Assembly (NCBI GenBank): GCA_944325785.1
Contig: CALVBN010000008.1
Span: forward strand, 45,532-109,531
DNA: 64,000 bases
Direction of reading: 5' to 3'
DNA from: Candidatus Gastranaerophilales bacterium
GTDB lineage: Bacteria; Cyanobacteriota; Vampirovibrionia; Gastranaerophilales; Gastranaerophilaceae
A program made the position numbers and the translations under genes. The notes below the pieces were generated by a model. It searched no databases. It was not told the DNA's origin and saw only the letters and a program-made list of their open reading frames with translations. How positions within the stretch are numbered: the first letter of the stretch is position 1; every line of letters starts with the position of its first letter. Positions 41,637 to 50,101 of the stretch are shown here, in pieces.

Positions 41637-42554
41637 ATGACAAATCCAATGTTTAATCCTCAGCCGAACTACTCGGGAGTCACAATACAAATAGCAAATC
41701 CTACGGTCAATGCAGGAGGAAATAACGGAATGCCGAACAATGGAATCAGCGCCATACCGGTTCAGAATCCTGTTCCAAGCAACGGATTAGCGAGCGTTCA
41801 AGCTCCAAACCAGCCCTATTGCACTTACCCTAACTGCTATACACAACAGAATCCATACGGTAATAATATTCCGGCTCAACCGCAGATGCTTGCATATCCT
41901 CCGCAGTATTATCTGAATAACTATAATTATCCCGCTTACGGTTTGGAAAACAAAGAAAATAAACCAGAACCGGCAGTACAGCAAGAAACCGGCAACACCG
42001 AAGATATAACAGCACAAAAGGATGAAAACAAAAAACCGGCAGATATAGAAACAAAACCGGCAGAAGAACAAGACTTTACAAAATCTCAAAATATAATAGA
42101 TGATTTGGATGCAAGAGATGCCAAGGCAAAGGCTGAAAAAGAAAATTCAACACCTAAAAATGTTGTAGCTTTAACTAACGAGTATATCAAATCTCTTGAA
42201 AATTACTTGAATAATCCAAATGAAGAAATTCGTCTTATGGCATCAAAAGAAATTTTAACCAGACTGGATGAAGACAAATCAAGATACAATGATTTAGCCT
42301 TAAATGCACTTTTGAACAAAATGCTTCAAGACCCGTCAAAACTGATTAGAATCGCTGCATTAAGCGCATTCAGTTCACAGCTTGCCAGCGGTAATGACTA
42401 TACAATAGAGCTTCTGCACAACATACAGCAGAACCCTAATGCTGACAAAGAAGACGTCTTGCAGGCAGCAGATATATTATTAAAAATGTCTGCAGGAACA
42501 GAAGTAAAAAATATCCCGAATCCTTCAGTGAAGGATGAAACGCAGAAAGGATAA
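41637..42554 (+). CDS. Protein of unknown function: Pro/Asn-rich N-terminus and HEAT-like C-terminus
   Basis: 305 residues from the ATG at 41637, served by GGAAGGTGA; an in-frame GTG at 41625 lies inside that site. The first 115 residues are rich in Asn, Pro, Gln and Tyr and look disordered (NPYGNNIPAQPQMLAYPP). A charged linker follows, then about 130 helical residues with HEAT-like units (EEIRLMASKEILTRL, PSKLIRIAALSAFSSQL). No signal peptide. It is 6 bases upstream of the next gene, so both form an operon beside the flagellar genes. Function unknown. Confidence 0.7.
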   Translation: MTNPMFNPQPNYSGVTIQIANPTVNAGGNNGMPNNGISAIPVQNPVPSNGLASVQAPNQPYCTYPNCYTQQNPYGNNIPAQPQMLAYPPQYYLNNYNYPAYGLENKENKPEPAVQQETGNTEDITAQKDENKKPADIETKPAEEQDFTKSQNIIDDLDARDAKAKAEKENSTPKNVVALTNEYIKSLENYLNNPNEEIRLMASKEILTRLDEDKSRYNDLALNALLNKMLQDPSKLIRIAALSAFSSQLASGNDYTIELLHNIQQNPNADKEDVLQAADILLKMSAGTEVKNIPNPSVKDETQKG

Positions 42555-42560
42555 TAAAAA

Positions 42561-42998
42561 ATGAATGTCGTTTCAAAAATAGTATGTAAAACAGCAGGTA
42601 TTGCAGGCGTAAGCGCTGCACTATATGATGCATACAGCCTGGGAAAAGCTAATTCTCACAGAGTTTCCCAGCAAATGACTGCTGATCACTTTGAACGCGT
42701 TCACGCAGCAACAAGAACATTAGGAACAGAAAGCGAAGTTAATAACTTTATACAGGGGAAAGTCCGCGATTTTAGGACAGAAAATCCGTTAATCTCGGTA
42801 TTTGGAAATATTAAAGGCTTCGTCGGCGGAGTTCTTGAGTCACTAGGAAACAATATAATTCCTGTAACATTTGCATCCATAGCTCTTGCCGGAAAAGGTA
42901 CTGTATCCAAAATCGGCGCAATAGGAGTTGCACTCTCTGCATTATACTCAGTTGCCAGAGAAGGTTTCGGACTCGGAAAGCATACACCTGTTGACTAG
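42561..42998 (+). CDS. Protein of unknown function, possibly membrane-associated
   Basis: 145 residues. An N-terminal segment (KTAGIAGVSAALYDAYSLGKANSH), a helical middle, and two moderately hydrophobic C-terminal helices (NIIPVTFASIALAGKG and IGAIGVALSALYSVA). No known family. It follows the HEAT-like gene after 6 bases and overlaps the convergent gene at 42995 by 4 bases. Confidence 0.6.
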   Translation: MNVVSKIVCKTAGIAGVSAALYDAYSLGKANSHRVSQQMTADHFERVHAATRTLGTESEVNNFIQGKVRDFRTENPLISVFGNIKGFVGGVLESLGNNIIPVTFASIALAGKGTVSKIGAIGVALSALYSVAREGFGLGKHTPVD

Positions 42999-43387
42999 GC
43001 TATCAAAGCTTTTGCCTTAGTCTTTGAATAGCTTTCCAGCTTGCCTTGAAGATTACTTCCGTGCTTGTCAACCGCTTCATTAACGCTGCTCATAATTTTA
43101 CCCTGCCCCTTTTTTGTATAGAAACCTGCTCTATACAAATATTTTGGCAGTGCAAACATCATTGTAACAGCTCCGGCGCCAAGACCGAAAAGCCCTGCAT
43201 TTTTCCAGGAAGCCGTATAGCTTCTTGCAATACCGGTTGTTAAAGCCCCGAGGATAGCAGAAATACCCACTGCATTAGCAATTGCCAGACGTTTTTCTAA
43301 TTGAGTTTTTGCCGGATTTTCATTTTTTGATTTTTCAAGACCCCCAAACAATACCTTAGGGGTTAAGGCATTTACAGGCTGAATCAT
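42995..43387 (-). CDS. Small membrane protein of unknown function with N-terminal VLFGG motif
   Basis: 130 residues from the ATG at 43387; a GTG at 43399 is also possible. It starts MIQPVNALTPKVLFGGLE, carrying the Phe-centred N-terminal motif (12-16) seen in other unknown proteins here. Two hydrophobic helices follow (IANAVGISAILGALTTGIA and AGLFGLGAGAVTMMFALP), then a basic helical tail. It lies convergent to the gene at 42561. Function unknown. Confidence 0.65.
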   Translation of the reverse strand: MIQPVNALTPKVLFGGLEKSKNENPAKTQLEKRLAIANAVGISAILGALTTGIARSYTASWKNAGLFGLGAGAVTMMFALPKYLYRAGFYTKKGQGKIMSSVNEAVDKHGSNLQGKLESYSKTKAKALIA

Positions 43388-43479
43388 AATTACACACACT
43401 CTTTCTTTTGTTTCTCTTTTATTATTTTAAACCAATTGCGCCACTTTTTACATAGTTCTTAAGTATTAATTTCCTCTCT

Positions 43480-43507
43480 TTGACTTTAAAGAAAAAATAA
43501 TTATCAT
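43480..43507 (+). promoter_or_regulatory. Possible sigma-70-type promoter of the second flagellar operon
   Basis: TTGACT (43480-43485), a 16-base spacer and TATCAT (43502-43507), about 60 bases before the FliJ-like start. The match is fair. No clear flagellar sigma-28 pattern (TAAA...GCCGATAA) is seen. Confidence 0.4.
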
Positions 43508-43566
43508 ACAAATAGATGTGTTAAAGAAAACTAATATCTGTCAAAATACAAATGTGAGAATATATT

Positions 43567-44049
43567 ATGCCCTTTGTCTATAGATTACAGAAGATATTAG
43601 ATTTTCGTATTAGGAAAAAAGAAGAACAATTGCTGGTAGTTCAAAAAGCGCAGCAGGATGTATATATAGCAGAGGACAAAATCAGACAGAATGAAGCAGA
43701 AATCCAACAAACTATAAAAGACAAGAAAACGGCAGATTTTAGGATGATGGAATACTATGACAACTATCTCCATCACCTCTGGGACAAGGCAGATGCCTTA
43801 GAACAGGAAAGACAAAGACTACAGGCAATACTTGAACAGGAACAGCAAAAACTGGTTAAACTTGAACAAGCGGTAAAAGTAGTCGAAAAACATAAAGAAA
43901 AACAAAAGGAAGCATACCTTGAAGAGCAAAAAGCTATAGAATTAAAGCAATTTTCAGAAATCGGCGTACAGAGATTTTTTATACAATCAAGAGAAGAAGC
44001 GGAAGAACAGGAGCTTCTGGAAAAGTTAAAACAATTGGAAACGGAATAG
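43567..44049 (+). CDS. FliJ-like coiled-coil protein (second copy)
   Basis: 160 residues, nearly all coiled coil. It begins MPFVYRLQKILDFRIRKKEE, matching the FliJ start pattern, and continues with Glu/Gln/Lys heptads. It differs clearly from the FliJ at 40142, so this is an old paralogue and not a recent duplication. It heads a rightward operon with a FliK-like and a rod/hook-like gene, mirroring the leftward operon. Either it serves the same export ATPase with different substrates, or one of the two copies has a separate role. Confidence 0.78.
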   Translation: MPFVYRLQKILDFRIRKKEEQLLVVQKAQQDVYIAEDKIRQNEAEIQQTIKDKKTADFRMMEYYDNYLHHLWDKADALEQERQRLQAILEQEQQKLVKLEQAVKVVEKHKEKQKEAYLEEQKAIELKQFSEIGVQRFFIQSREEAEEQELLEKLKQLETE

Positions 44050-44053
44050 GATT

Positions 44054-45301
44054 ATGAACATAGAAACAAATTCAAACATCACAACAACAGCAATAAATTC
44101 AACAACATCTTCCGGCAGAAACAGAAGCAGAGATAACGCAGGTTTTGCTGACGAACTCAGCAGCCTGTCTGAAGTCAGCCGCAAAGAAGAAACAGAAAAA
44201 ACAAAAGCTTCCGAAAAAGAAAAAGAAGCAGACAAAACCAAAGAAACGGAAGAAGCTAAAGAAGACCAAAAGGCTGAGGAAACCCCTCAAGAAACTAAGC
44301 CTGCAGAAGAAACCGATTCAAAAGAAGAAAACAAAGATAAAACTGAAAATAAAAATGAACAGGAAGAACATTTTAACTCCAAAGAAAACGAAGAAGATAA
44401 GGATTCTCAAAATATCAATAACGTAATGGACGGGCTTAAAAATGCTCTTGAAGAAATGAATAAACTCAATCAGACAGATGATAAATTAAAAATACCCGTA
44501 AAGCCTAACGGTCCATTAACCGATATAGATAAAAAAGATGAGGACGATGGTTTGATAAACAATAACGACATGAATATTCAAGAGCCGAAAGATCCGTTTA
44601 ACCAGCAGATGAATGCGAACATGAACTTTAACAGCAACAACGGGCAGCCGTTTAATGCTTATGTAAAACAGCAAGAACTTGCAATTAATGAAAAGGATCT
44701 GGCAGAAGAAAAAAATATTCTATCCACAATGAGCGAAAACATAGCCATCGCCAATAAAAATATGATGCTGGCTCAAAACACGCAGGAACAAGCTATTGAA
44801 ACTGAACAGACAAATCAGAGACAAAACATAAAAACTGTTCGTAATGAATCCGGCGTTAAAAAAGTTGATACCAAATCCAACATAACCGTTGAAACTGTTG
44901 TTAAATATGACAACGTAATAATGAATAAATCTGACGTGGATTTTTTTGTTAATCTTGTTGAAAACGGAAGTGCAAATATTGATACACAACAGGCATTAAA
45001 ATCTTCTCAAGTTTCTAAAACACTTGCGGATTTAATTGCTAAGTCAATGAAAGATAATCAGCCTGTAAGAATAGATTTTGACAATAACATTTCTGTCATT
45101 ATAAAAATAAGCAGGGAAGGAAAAATCTCCGCAGATTTTCTCCCAAGCTCACAGGTTGCAGAAGCATACTTAAAAGAAAATCTTCCGCTCCTAAGACAAA
45201 GATTTGACGACAACAATATAGAATACGATGAATTAAACGAACGACGCCAAAAACAAGACGACGATAAGGAAAACAGAAGGAAGGACCGCAAAGATGAATG
45301 A
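44054..45301 (+). CDS. FliK-like hook-length control protein (second copy)
   Basis: 415 residues. Residues 30-250 are extremely charged (Glu/Lys/Asp-rich) and then Asn/Gln-rich, as in ruler regions. The C-terminal part (about 325-395) has QPVRIDFDNNISVIIKIS and KISADFLPSSQVAEAYLKENLPLLRQRF, which matches the end of the Flg_hook domain. It starts 4 bases after the FliJ-like gene and overlaps the next gene by 8 bases, so the three are translationally linked. The call as FliK paralogue rests on layout and this C-terminal pattern. Confidence 0.7.
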   Translation: MNIETNSNITTTAINSTTSSGRNRSRDNAGFADELSSLSEVSRKEETEKTKASEKEKEADKTKETEEAKEDQKAEETPQETKPAEETDSKEENKDKTENKNEQEEHFNSKENEEDKDSQNINNVMDGLKNALEEMNKLNQTDDKLKIPVKPNGPLTDIDKKDEDDGLINNNDMNIQEPKDPFNQQMNANMNFNSNNGQPFNAYVKQQELAINEKDLAEEKNILSTMSENIAIANKNMMLAQNTQEQAIETEQTNQRQNIKTVRNESGVKKVDTKSNITVETVVKYDNVIMNKSDVDFFVNLVENGSANIDTQQALKSSQVSKTLADLIAKSMKDNQPVRIDFDNNISVIIKISREGKISADFLPSSQVAEAYLKENLPLLRQRFDDNNIEYDELNERRQKQDDDKENRRKDRKDE

Positions 45302-46130
45302 TTTATACACCACAGCGATTAACACCCAGAAAGCAACCGTTGAATGGATGGATGTGCTTGCTGACAACCTTACTAATGTTTATACTCCGGGGTTCCGCGA
45401 AAACAAAGTTACATTCAAAACCTTTTTAGGCGGAGCAATAATTGATAACAATGTCAAAAACCTTGGACAAGGTAAATCTATCCCGGGTACTTCCAACGAA
45501 AACCTGTTTTTTGAAGGAAGCGGATATTTTGTACTAAGGACTCCGGAAGGCAATGTATCATACACCCGCTTAGGAGAATTTACTTTTGACTCCGAAGGCG
45601 TATACAGAGCAAAAAACGGTGCCACAGTCCAGGGCTATATTTTGAATGACAAAGGCGAAATTATGTCCGGCACAAAATCCATTGCATCAGATTTATACGA
45701 AGAAACTGCTCTGAAAGGCGGTGCATTAAGTATTCCTACAACAAATATCAAGCTATGGATAGACCCTAATAACGGCAAATTTTTAGGCAAATACGACGAA
45801 TACGAAATTAAAAATGACGGTACAATTTACGGAAAAGCCGACGGCGGAAACCGTTCAGTACCTTTATACAAAATTGCAACCGCCAACTTCCATAACCCTA
45901 ACGGTTTATACGAAGTTAAGGACGGTCTGTTTGTTGAAACTGCTGAATCCGGCAAACCTGTTGTGGGCAGGGGCGAAATCCGTTCCGGATTATTAGAGCA
46001 GGCAAACACCGACTTCAAAAACAATATTGCAGACTACCAGCAGGCAAAAGTCCAGATGGAGCTTGTTAATGCACTTATCAAGTCAAATAAAGAACTGCTT
46101 CAATCTGCAATGGAACTTGCAACACAATAA
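45294..46130 (+). CDS. Flagellar rod/hook protein of the FlgF/FlgG/FlgE type
   Basis: 278 residues. The N-terminal rod signature (LYTTAINTQKATVEWMDVLADNLTNVYTPGF) is altered from the usual NNxANxxTxGF; key parts are DNLTNVYTPGF. GSGYFVLRTPEGNVSYTRLGEFTFDSEG is the shared beta region, and KIATANFHNPNGLYEVKDGLF the D1 region. The C-terminus reads GLLEQANTDFKNNIADYQQAK in place of LExSNVDxxxEM. Length fits FlgF or FlgG better than FlgE. It overlaps the FliK-like gene by 8 bases and is followed by a terminator. Confidence 0.8.
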   Translation: MNDLYTTAINTQKATVEWMDVLADNLTNVYTPGFRENKVTFKTFLGGAIIDNNVKNLGQGKSIPGTSNENLFFEGSGYFVLRTPEGNVSYTRLGEFTFDSEGVYRAKNGATVQGYILNDKGEIMSGTKSIASDLYEETALKGGALSIPTTNIKLWIDPNNGKFLGKYDEYEIKNDGTIYGKADGGNRSVPLYKIATANFHNPNGLYEVKDGLFVETAESGKPVVGRGEIRSGLLEQANTDFKNNIADYQQAKVQMELVNALIKSNKELLQSAMELATQ

Positions 46131-46170
46131 TAATTTTATACTGGTAATAATTAGTTAAACTCCGTTTTAT

Positions 46171-46208
46171 AAAGGGATTAAGGGCATCTTTAATTCCTTT
46201 TTATTTTT
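46171..46208 (+). terminator. Terminator of the rightward flagellar operon
   Basis: AAAGGGATTAA pairs with TTAATTCCTTT (one G-U), followed by TTTTTATTTTT. It lies 40 bases after the rod-protein stop. Confidence 0.8.
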
Positions 46209-46659
46209 CACTAAAAAAGAGGCTAAAATATAATCTGCCCTGTTTTTCTTACTTATTGGCACAAAAACTCAATTTTAGCACCGTAAAGCTTCGTATCACG
46301 CTTTCCGGCCATTCTGATGTTCGGTAGAACCGAAAGAATCCAGCCTTTTCTTAAATACCTTTCATTTTTTCTTTCTTGATAAAAATAATATAGTTAATAA
46401 TCAGCTGGATTGCTTCGAGCTAATCGCTCTCGCAATGACTTAGCGCGGGATTACAGGTCGGTCGGCTGGGCATACCTGTCCAACACACTCCCTTCGCCAC
46501 TTGCGGGCATAACTATCCAAGATAAATTTATAAACAAACATCGTATACTACTAGATATTTGCTTTTAAAAGTTTGGACGTAAAAAGCCCCCTCCGTGGAG
46601 AGGGATGTACGCCGTTCAGAGGTGTGCGGGTACTGAAAATTTCTAATTTTTCAGCAAAC
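46209..46659. other. Gene-free stretch with dispersed repeat fragments
   Basis: CATTCTGATGTTCGG...CCGAAAGAATCCAG (46310-46343) and GGATTGCTTCGAGCTAATCG...CAATGACTT (46408-46441) resemble parts of the GTCATTC/GAAGAATCC repeat family. CCCCCTCCGTGGAGAGGG (46587-46604) is a copy of the CCCTCTCC palindrome, followed by TGTACGCC as at 26580. No gene seen. Confidence 0.55.
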
Positions 46660-47409
46660 TTAAAACGTAACACGACCGCTGACGCCTATTAACGGATTTG
46701 AATAATTATCTCCGGTTGTTGCATAAGCACCCATTTCTACATAACAGTCAGTGTACTTGCGCTCATATTCGCACCTGACTGAAGCACTGTTCTCATCTAT
46801 AGAAAATGCCGAATTTAAGCCCTTCGGCGTTGAATAAGACGCAGTTAATCCGTTATTGCCGTGCTGGTTAAATACAGAAACTCTGTATGTGTAGAGAGGA
46901 TTGCTGTAAGAATATTCAACATTTGATTTCTGGTTGCCTACATTATATTGAGCTTTGATATTCGTTCTTGCAGAGCCTTCTTTCTTTTCTATACCGGCAC
47001 CAACCTTTTCACCTAAAAACAATTTGTAATCTGTATTATTTTTATTATAAATTGCATTAAGAGAGAATCCGCGAAAACGGTATTTAACATCCTTAAATAA
47101 TGAAGATTTTGCAGTAGTTTCCGGAACTTTATCCTCTTTATTCGTAACATTATATAATGTTGTTTCTGTTTTTGGCTTAACAAAAGCAGATTCCGCAAGA
47201 CTCGGTGTCGGACCTGCCGGAGGTTTAGGGAGTTTGGCTTTGCCTTTAAACAACTTCTCTACGCTCTGTCCAAGGTCTTTTCCCTGCCGTTCAAGATGAT
47301 TAAGAACTTTTTCAACCTCAGGAGTTTCTAGAATAGCATCATCAGCCTCTATGTCGTGTGCTATGTCCCAAAAATCTCCGATTGATAATTCTTTTTTCGG
47401 CTCCGGCAT
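46660..47409 (-). CDS. Beta-strand-rich protein of unknown function, outer-membrane-like C-terminus
   Basis: 249 residues. The N-terminal 105 residues are helical and linker-like, with no signal peptide. The C-terminal 145 residues alternate polar and hydrophobic residues in about eight strands (YRFRGFSLNAIYN, RTNIKAQYNVGN, SNVEYSYSNPLYTYRVSVFN, CYVEMGAYATTG). The final residues are ISGRVTF-like (VSGRVTF) with a terminal Phe, as in Bam-inserted barrels. AAGGAGAG before the ATG at 47409 leaves little room for a missed signal peptide. Family unknown. Confidence 0.65.
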   Translation of the reverse strand: MPEPKKELSIGDFWDIAHDIEADDAILETPEVEKVLNHLERQGKDLGQSVEKLFKGKAKLPKPPAGPTPSLAESAFVKPKTETTLYNVTNKEDKVPETTAKSSLFKDVKYRFRGFSLNAIYNKNNTDYKLFLGEKVGAGIEKKEGSARTNIKAQYNVGNQKSNVEYSYSNPLYTYRVSVFNQHGNNGLTASYSTPKGLNSAFSIDENSASVRCEYERKYTDCYVEMGAYATTGDNYSNPLIGVSGRVTF

Positions 47410-47588
47410 ATTCTCTCCTTTATATATATAAAGTATATATTAATTATAAAATTGCCTTTTTGTTACAAAAATTAATACATTCGGTTGATGTTTTAAAATT
47501 TTGCATAAAGTTTTTTCTCTAAATGCCGATAAAATTATTGACAAATGATGAAAAATCATTAAACCCCTCTCAGAAAGGTTTAACTAAT

Positions 47589-47837
47589 ATGGCAGGAATA
47601 ATCAATTTGTTATCAAGAGTTTTAACATCACAGCCGGCAGTACACTCAACTGCGGTAACAAGAACCGGCAGTTCCAATCCGTTTGCCGGAACATCATCTA
47701 ATCCGTTTGTAACACCTAAAAACAGCAATCCTTTTGCTTTTTACGGGCAGAACAGACCTGTTGCAGGAGGCTATTTTGCCGGATACTACAACAATCAGCC
47801 CAATATAGTCGGAAGACGTCTTTTTATAGAGGTATAG
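47589..47837 (+). CDS. Small protein with three SNPF motifs
   Basis: 82 residues from the ATG at 47589, chosen because GAAAGG lies upstream; an in-frame ATG at 47523 has no site. It has an N-terminal helix (GIINLLSRVLT), then a Ser/Asn/Pro/Phe-rich part with NPF at 30-32, 38-40 and 47-49. A Gly/Tyr-rich segment (GGYFAGYYNNQP) and a basic end follow. No signal peptide. A terminator follows, so it is a one-gene unit. Function unknown. Confidence 0.6.
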   Translation: MAGIINLLSRVLTSQPAVHSTAVTRTGSSNPFAGTSSNPFVTPKNSNPFAFYGQNRPVAGGYFAGYYNNQPNIVGRRLFIEV

Positions 47838-47869
47838 ACTCAGAAATATACCCGATTACCCCAATTGAA

Positions 47870-47900
47870 AGCTGTATAGAAGTTCTATACAGCTTTTTAG
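47870..47900 (+). terminator. Intrinsic terminator
   Basis: AGCTGTATAG and CTATACAGCT form a perfect 10-bp stem with a 5-base loop, then TTTTAGTTT. It ends the 82-residue gene. Confidence 0.85.
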
Positions 47901-47956
47901 TTTATATAAGGATTTTATGCTAAAATTATCCTAAGGAGATTTTAAGGAGAAAACAG

Positions 47957-49987
47957 ATGTATAAAAAATTACTATCACTCATCTTTGCATCTTTGTTACT
48001 TACTTCGCAATTAACAGTGCTTGCTTCAGAAGCGGTAATTGAAGACAAAAATAATAAATCCGAAGAAAATATTGTTATTCCCAAGCGGATAGAAAATGAA
48101 ATATATAACTGCATAGTCCAGGTATACGGCGAAAAACAGGCGAAAACCATATATGACAGAGTTATGCAGATAGCAAAAGAATCTATTGAAAAAAGACCGG
48201 AAGCTCTTAAAAAAGAAGATTTATCAAGGGCTGACGACTGGTACAAAGATGAAATCATATATATGTTCTATGTTGACCAGTTCGGAGTAGTTTCTCCGGA
48301 AAAACCAAACACCTTCCGCGACACTTCAGCAATGTTTGAATATTTAAAAGATTTGGGTGTAACTACTTTATACCTGCTTCCTTTTGCTGATTCTCCAATG
48401 TCTGATTCCGGATTTGACGTAAAAAATCCGCAGAACATCAGAGCCGATTTGGGCGGAAAAACCCAGTTTAAAGAGTTTGTAGTCGAGGCAAAAAAGAACG
48501 GCTTCAAAATCAAATCCGATTTAGTCCTAAACCACATTTCCGATGAACACGAATGGTTCCAAGATTTTTTAAAGGGAGATGTTTCTAAAAAAGATTATTT
48601 TGTTGTAAAAGACAAAATGCCCAAGTACAAAAAATACGTAGATGAAAAAGTCGGTACAATTGTTGAATATCAAGAAGAAAACGGTAAAATTTCGAAACGC
48701 CGTCTGATTTTTCCGGAGATTACAGACAATCACTACAGAAAAGTTACTTTAAACGGCAAGGACTACTATTTTTACCATACATTCTATCCGTTCCAGCTGG
48801 ATATGAACTGGGAAAATCCGGAAGTTTTATACTACTGGCTTGATACTATCAATTATTGGACTAATATGGGTATTGATATTTTCAGAATGGACGCAATCCC
48901 CTATCTATCCAAAGAAGACGGAACTACAGCAGAAAATCTTCCCAAAACACATGCTATAGTAAAACTTTTAAGCTGTTATATCCAGATGACCGCGCCAAGA
49001 ACAGTAATACAGGCAGAAGCATGCCAGTATCCGAATGATATCCTGCCGTATTTCGGAAAAGAAAGAAAATTTAAGACCACAATAGACGGACATGAAAAGG
49101 AAATAAAAAGAACCGATGAGTTTCAAATTGCATATCATTTCCCTTATATGCCGGCAATTTGGGCGTCTTTAATAACAGGAGATAAACAGCACTTTATAAA
49201 TGCATACAAACAGACTCCTGTCATACCTTCTACAGCAAGCTGGGGCGTATTTTTAAGGGTTCATGACGAATTGACCCTTGAAATGATTGACCCGCAGACA
49301 AGGGAAATTATATATAACGCGCTTGTTCCAAAAGGGGCGGAATTCCGTAAAGGCTTGGGCGTAAGCGGACGTCTGGCAAACTTTTTGGATAATGATCCAG
49401 ACAGGATAGAAATGGCGTTTTCAATTCTCATGTCCATGCCGGGTATTCCGATAATCTACTACGGCGATGAAGTCGGCGTAAGAAACAATTTTGAAAACGC
49501 CAAGAAAAGCGAAAAGGAAAGAATTGAAAAACATAAGACAAGCAAATTTAAACTGTTAAGCTATTTTGACAGCCGTGATATTAACAGAGGCGCAGTGCCT
49601 GCAAAACTCTTTTACGGCGCATCAAAAGACTATTACGAATTTAACAGCAAAGTGTATAAAAAAGTTAAGAATCTAATTGCATTAAGAAAGAGTCTGCCAT
49701 GTATGTCAAAAGGTGATTTCAAGCTCCTTACAACAAATTCGCCGAGCAACTTTGCTTATATAAGAAGCTGGAAGGATGAAAAAATTCTTGTAATAAATAA
49801 CCTTTCTGATGAAAAACTGGTTGCAGAAATTACAATCCCCGTAGATGTTGTACTAAAATCAGAAGGGCATATCCACTACTTGAAAAACTTGATAAACGAT
49901 GATGACGTTAAGGTCAATATCTCATTAACAAACAGGACAATGCATTTAAGAATAGCGCCATATGGAACGGTTTGGCTGAAATTATAG
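47957..49987 (+). CDS. Exported GH13 alpha-amylase-family enzyme, trehalose-synthase-like
   Basis: 676 residues. A signal peptide (MYKKLLSLIFASLLLTSQLTVLA) precedes an extra helical region (about 35-90) and the GH13 barrel. IYMFYVDQFG, LLPFADSPMSDSGFDV and LVLNHISDEHEWF are conserved regions. The nucleophile is Asp312 in IDIFRMDAIPYL, the acid/base Glu354 in VIQAEACQYP, and the third acid is in FLRVHDELTLEM (437). The last motif and SMPGIPIIYYGDEVGV are closest to trehalose synthase (TreS), where the usual reading is RNHDE. TreS is normally cytoplasmic, so an exported relative suggests another substrate. AAGGAG precedes the ATG and a terminator follows. Confidence 0.85.
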   Translation: MYKKLLSLIFASLLLTSQLTVLASEAVIEDKNNKSEENIVIPKRIENEIYNCIVQVYGEKQAKTIYDRVMQIAKESIEKRPEALKKEDLSRADDWYKDEIIYMFYVDQFGVVSPEKPNTFRDTSAMFEYLKDLGVTTLYLLPFADSPMSDSGFDVKNPQNIRADLGGKTQFKEFVVEAKKNGFKIKSDLVLNHISDEHEWFQDFLKGDVSKKDYFVVKDKMPKYKKYVDEKVGTIVEYQEENGKISKRRLIFPEITDNHYRKVTLNGKDYYFYHTFYPFQLDMNWENPEVLYYWLDTINYWTNMGIDIFRMDAIPYLSKEDGTTAENLPKTHAIVKLLSCYIQMTAPRTVIQAEACQYPNDILPYFGKERKFKTTIDGHEKEIKRTDEFQIAYHFPYMPAIWASLITGDKQHFINAYKQTPVIPSTASWGVFLRVHDELTLEMIDPQTREIIYNALVPKGAEFRKGLGVSGRLANFLDNDPDRIEMAFSILMSMPGIPIIYYGDEVGVRNNFENAKKSEKERIEKHKTSKFKLLSYFDSRDINRGAVPAKLFYGASKDYYEFNSKVYKKVKNLIALRKSLPCMSKGDFKLLTTNSPSNFAYIRSWKDEKILVINNLSDEKLVAEITIPVDVVLKSEGHIHYLKNLINDDDVKVNISLTNRTMHLRIAPYGTVWLKL

Positions 49988-49991
49988 AAAT

Positions 49992-50030
49992 ATGAGGCTG
50001 ATTGAATCAATCAGCCTCATATTTGTTTTA
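49992..50030 (+). terminator. Intrinsic terminator of the GH13 gene
   Basis: ATGAGGCTGATT pairs perfectly with AATCAGCCTCAT around a 5-base loop, followed by ATTTGTTTTA. It lies 4 bases after the stop. Confidence 0.85.
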
Positions 50031-50101
50031 CCCGAAAGGATTTGTCGTTACAAATCGTTACATTAAAGCAAATTTTAAATCCATAATGTTTTTATATATA
50101 T

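Noticed and set aside
44145..44426. A very Lys-rich protein in another frame of the FliK-like gene
   Set aside because: It is the shifted reading of the GAAGAAA-rich ruler region; the FliK-like frame is coupled to both neighbours and has the recognisable C-terminus.
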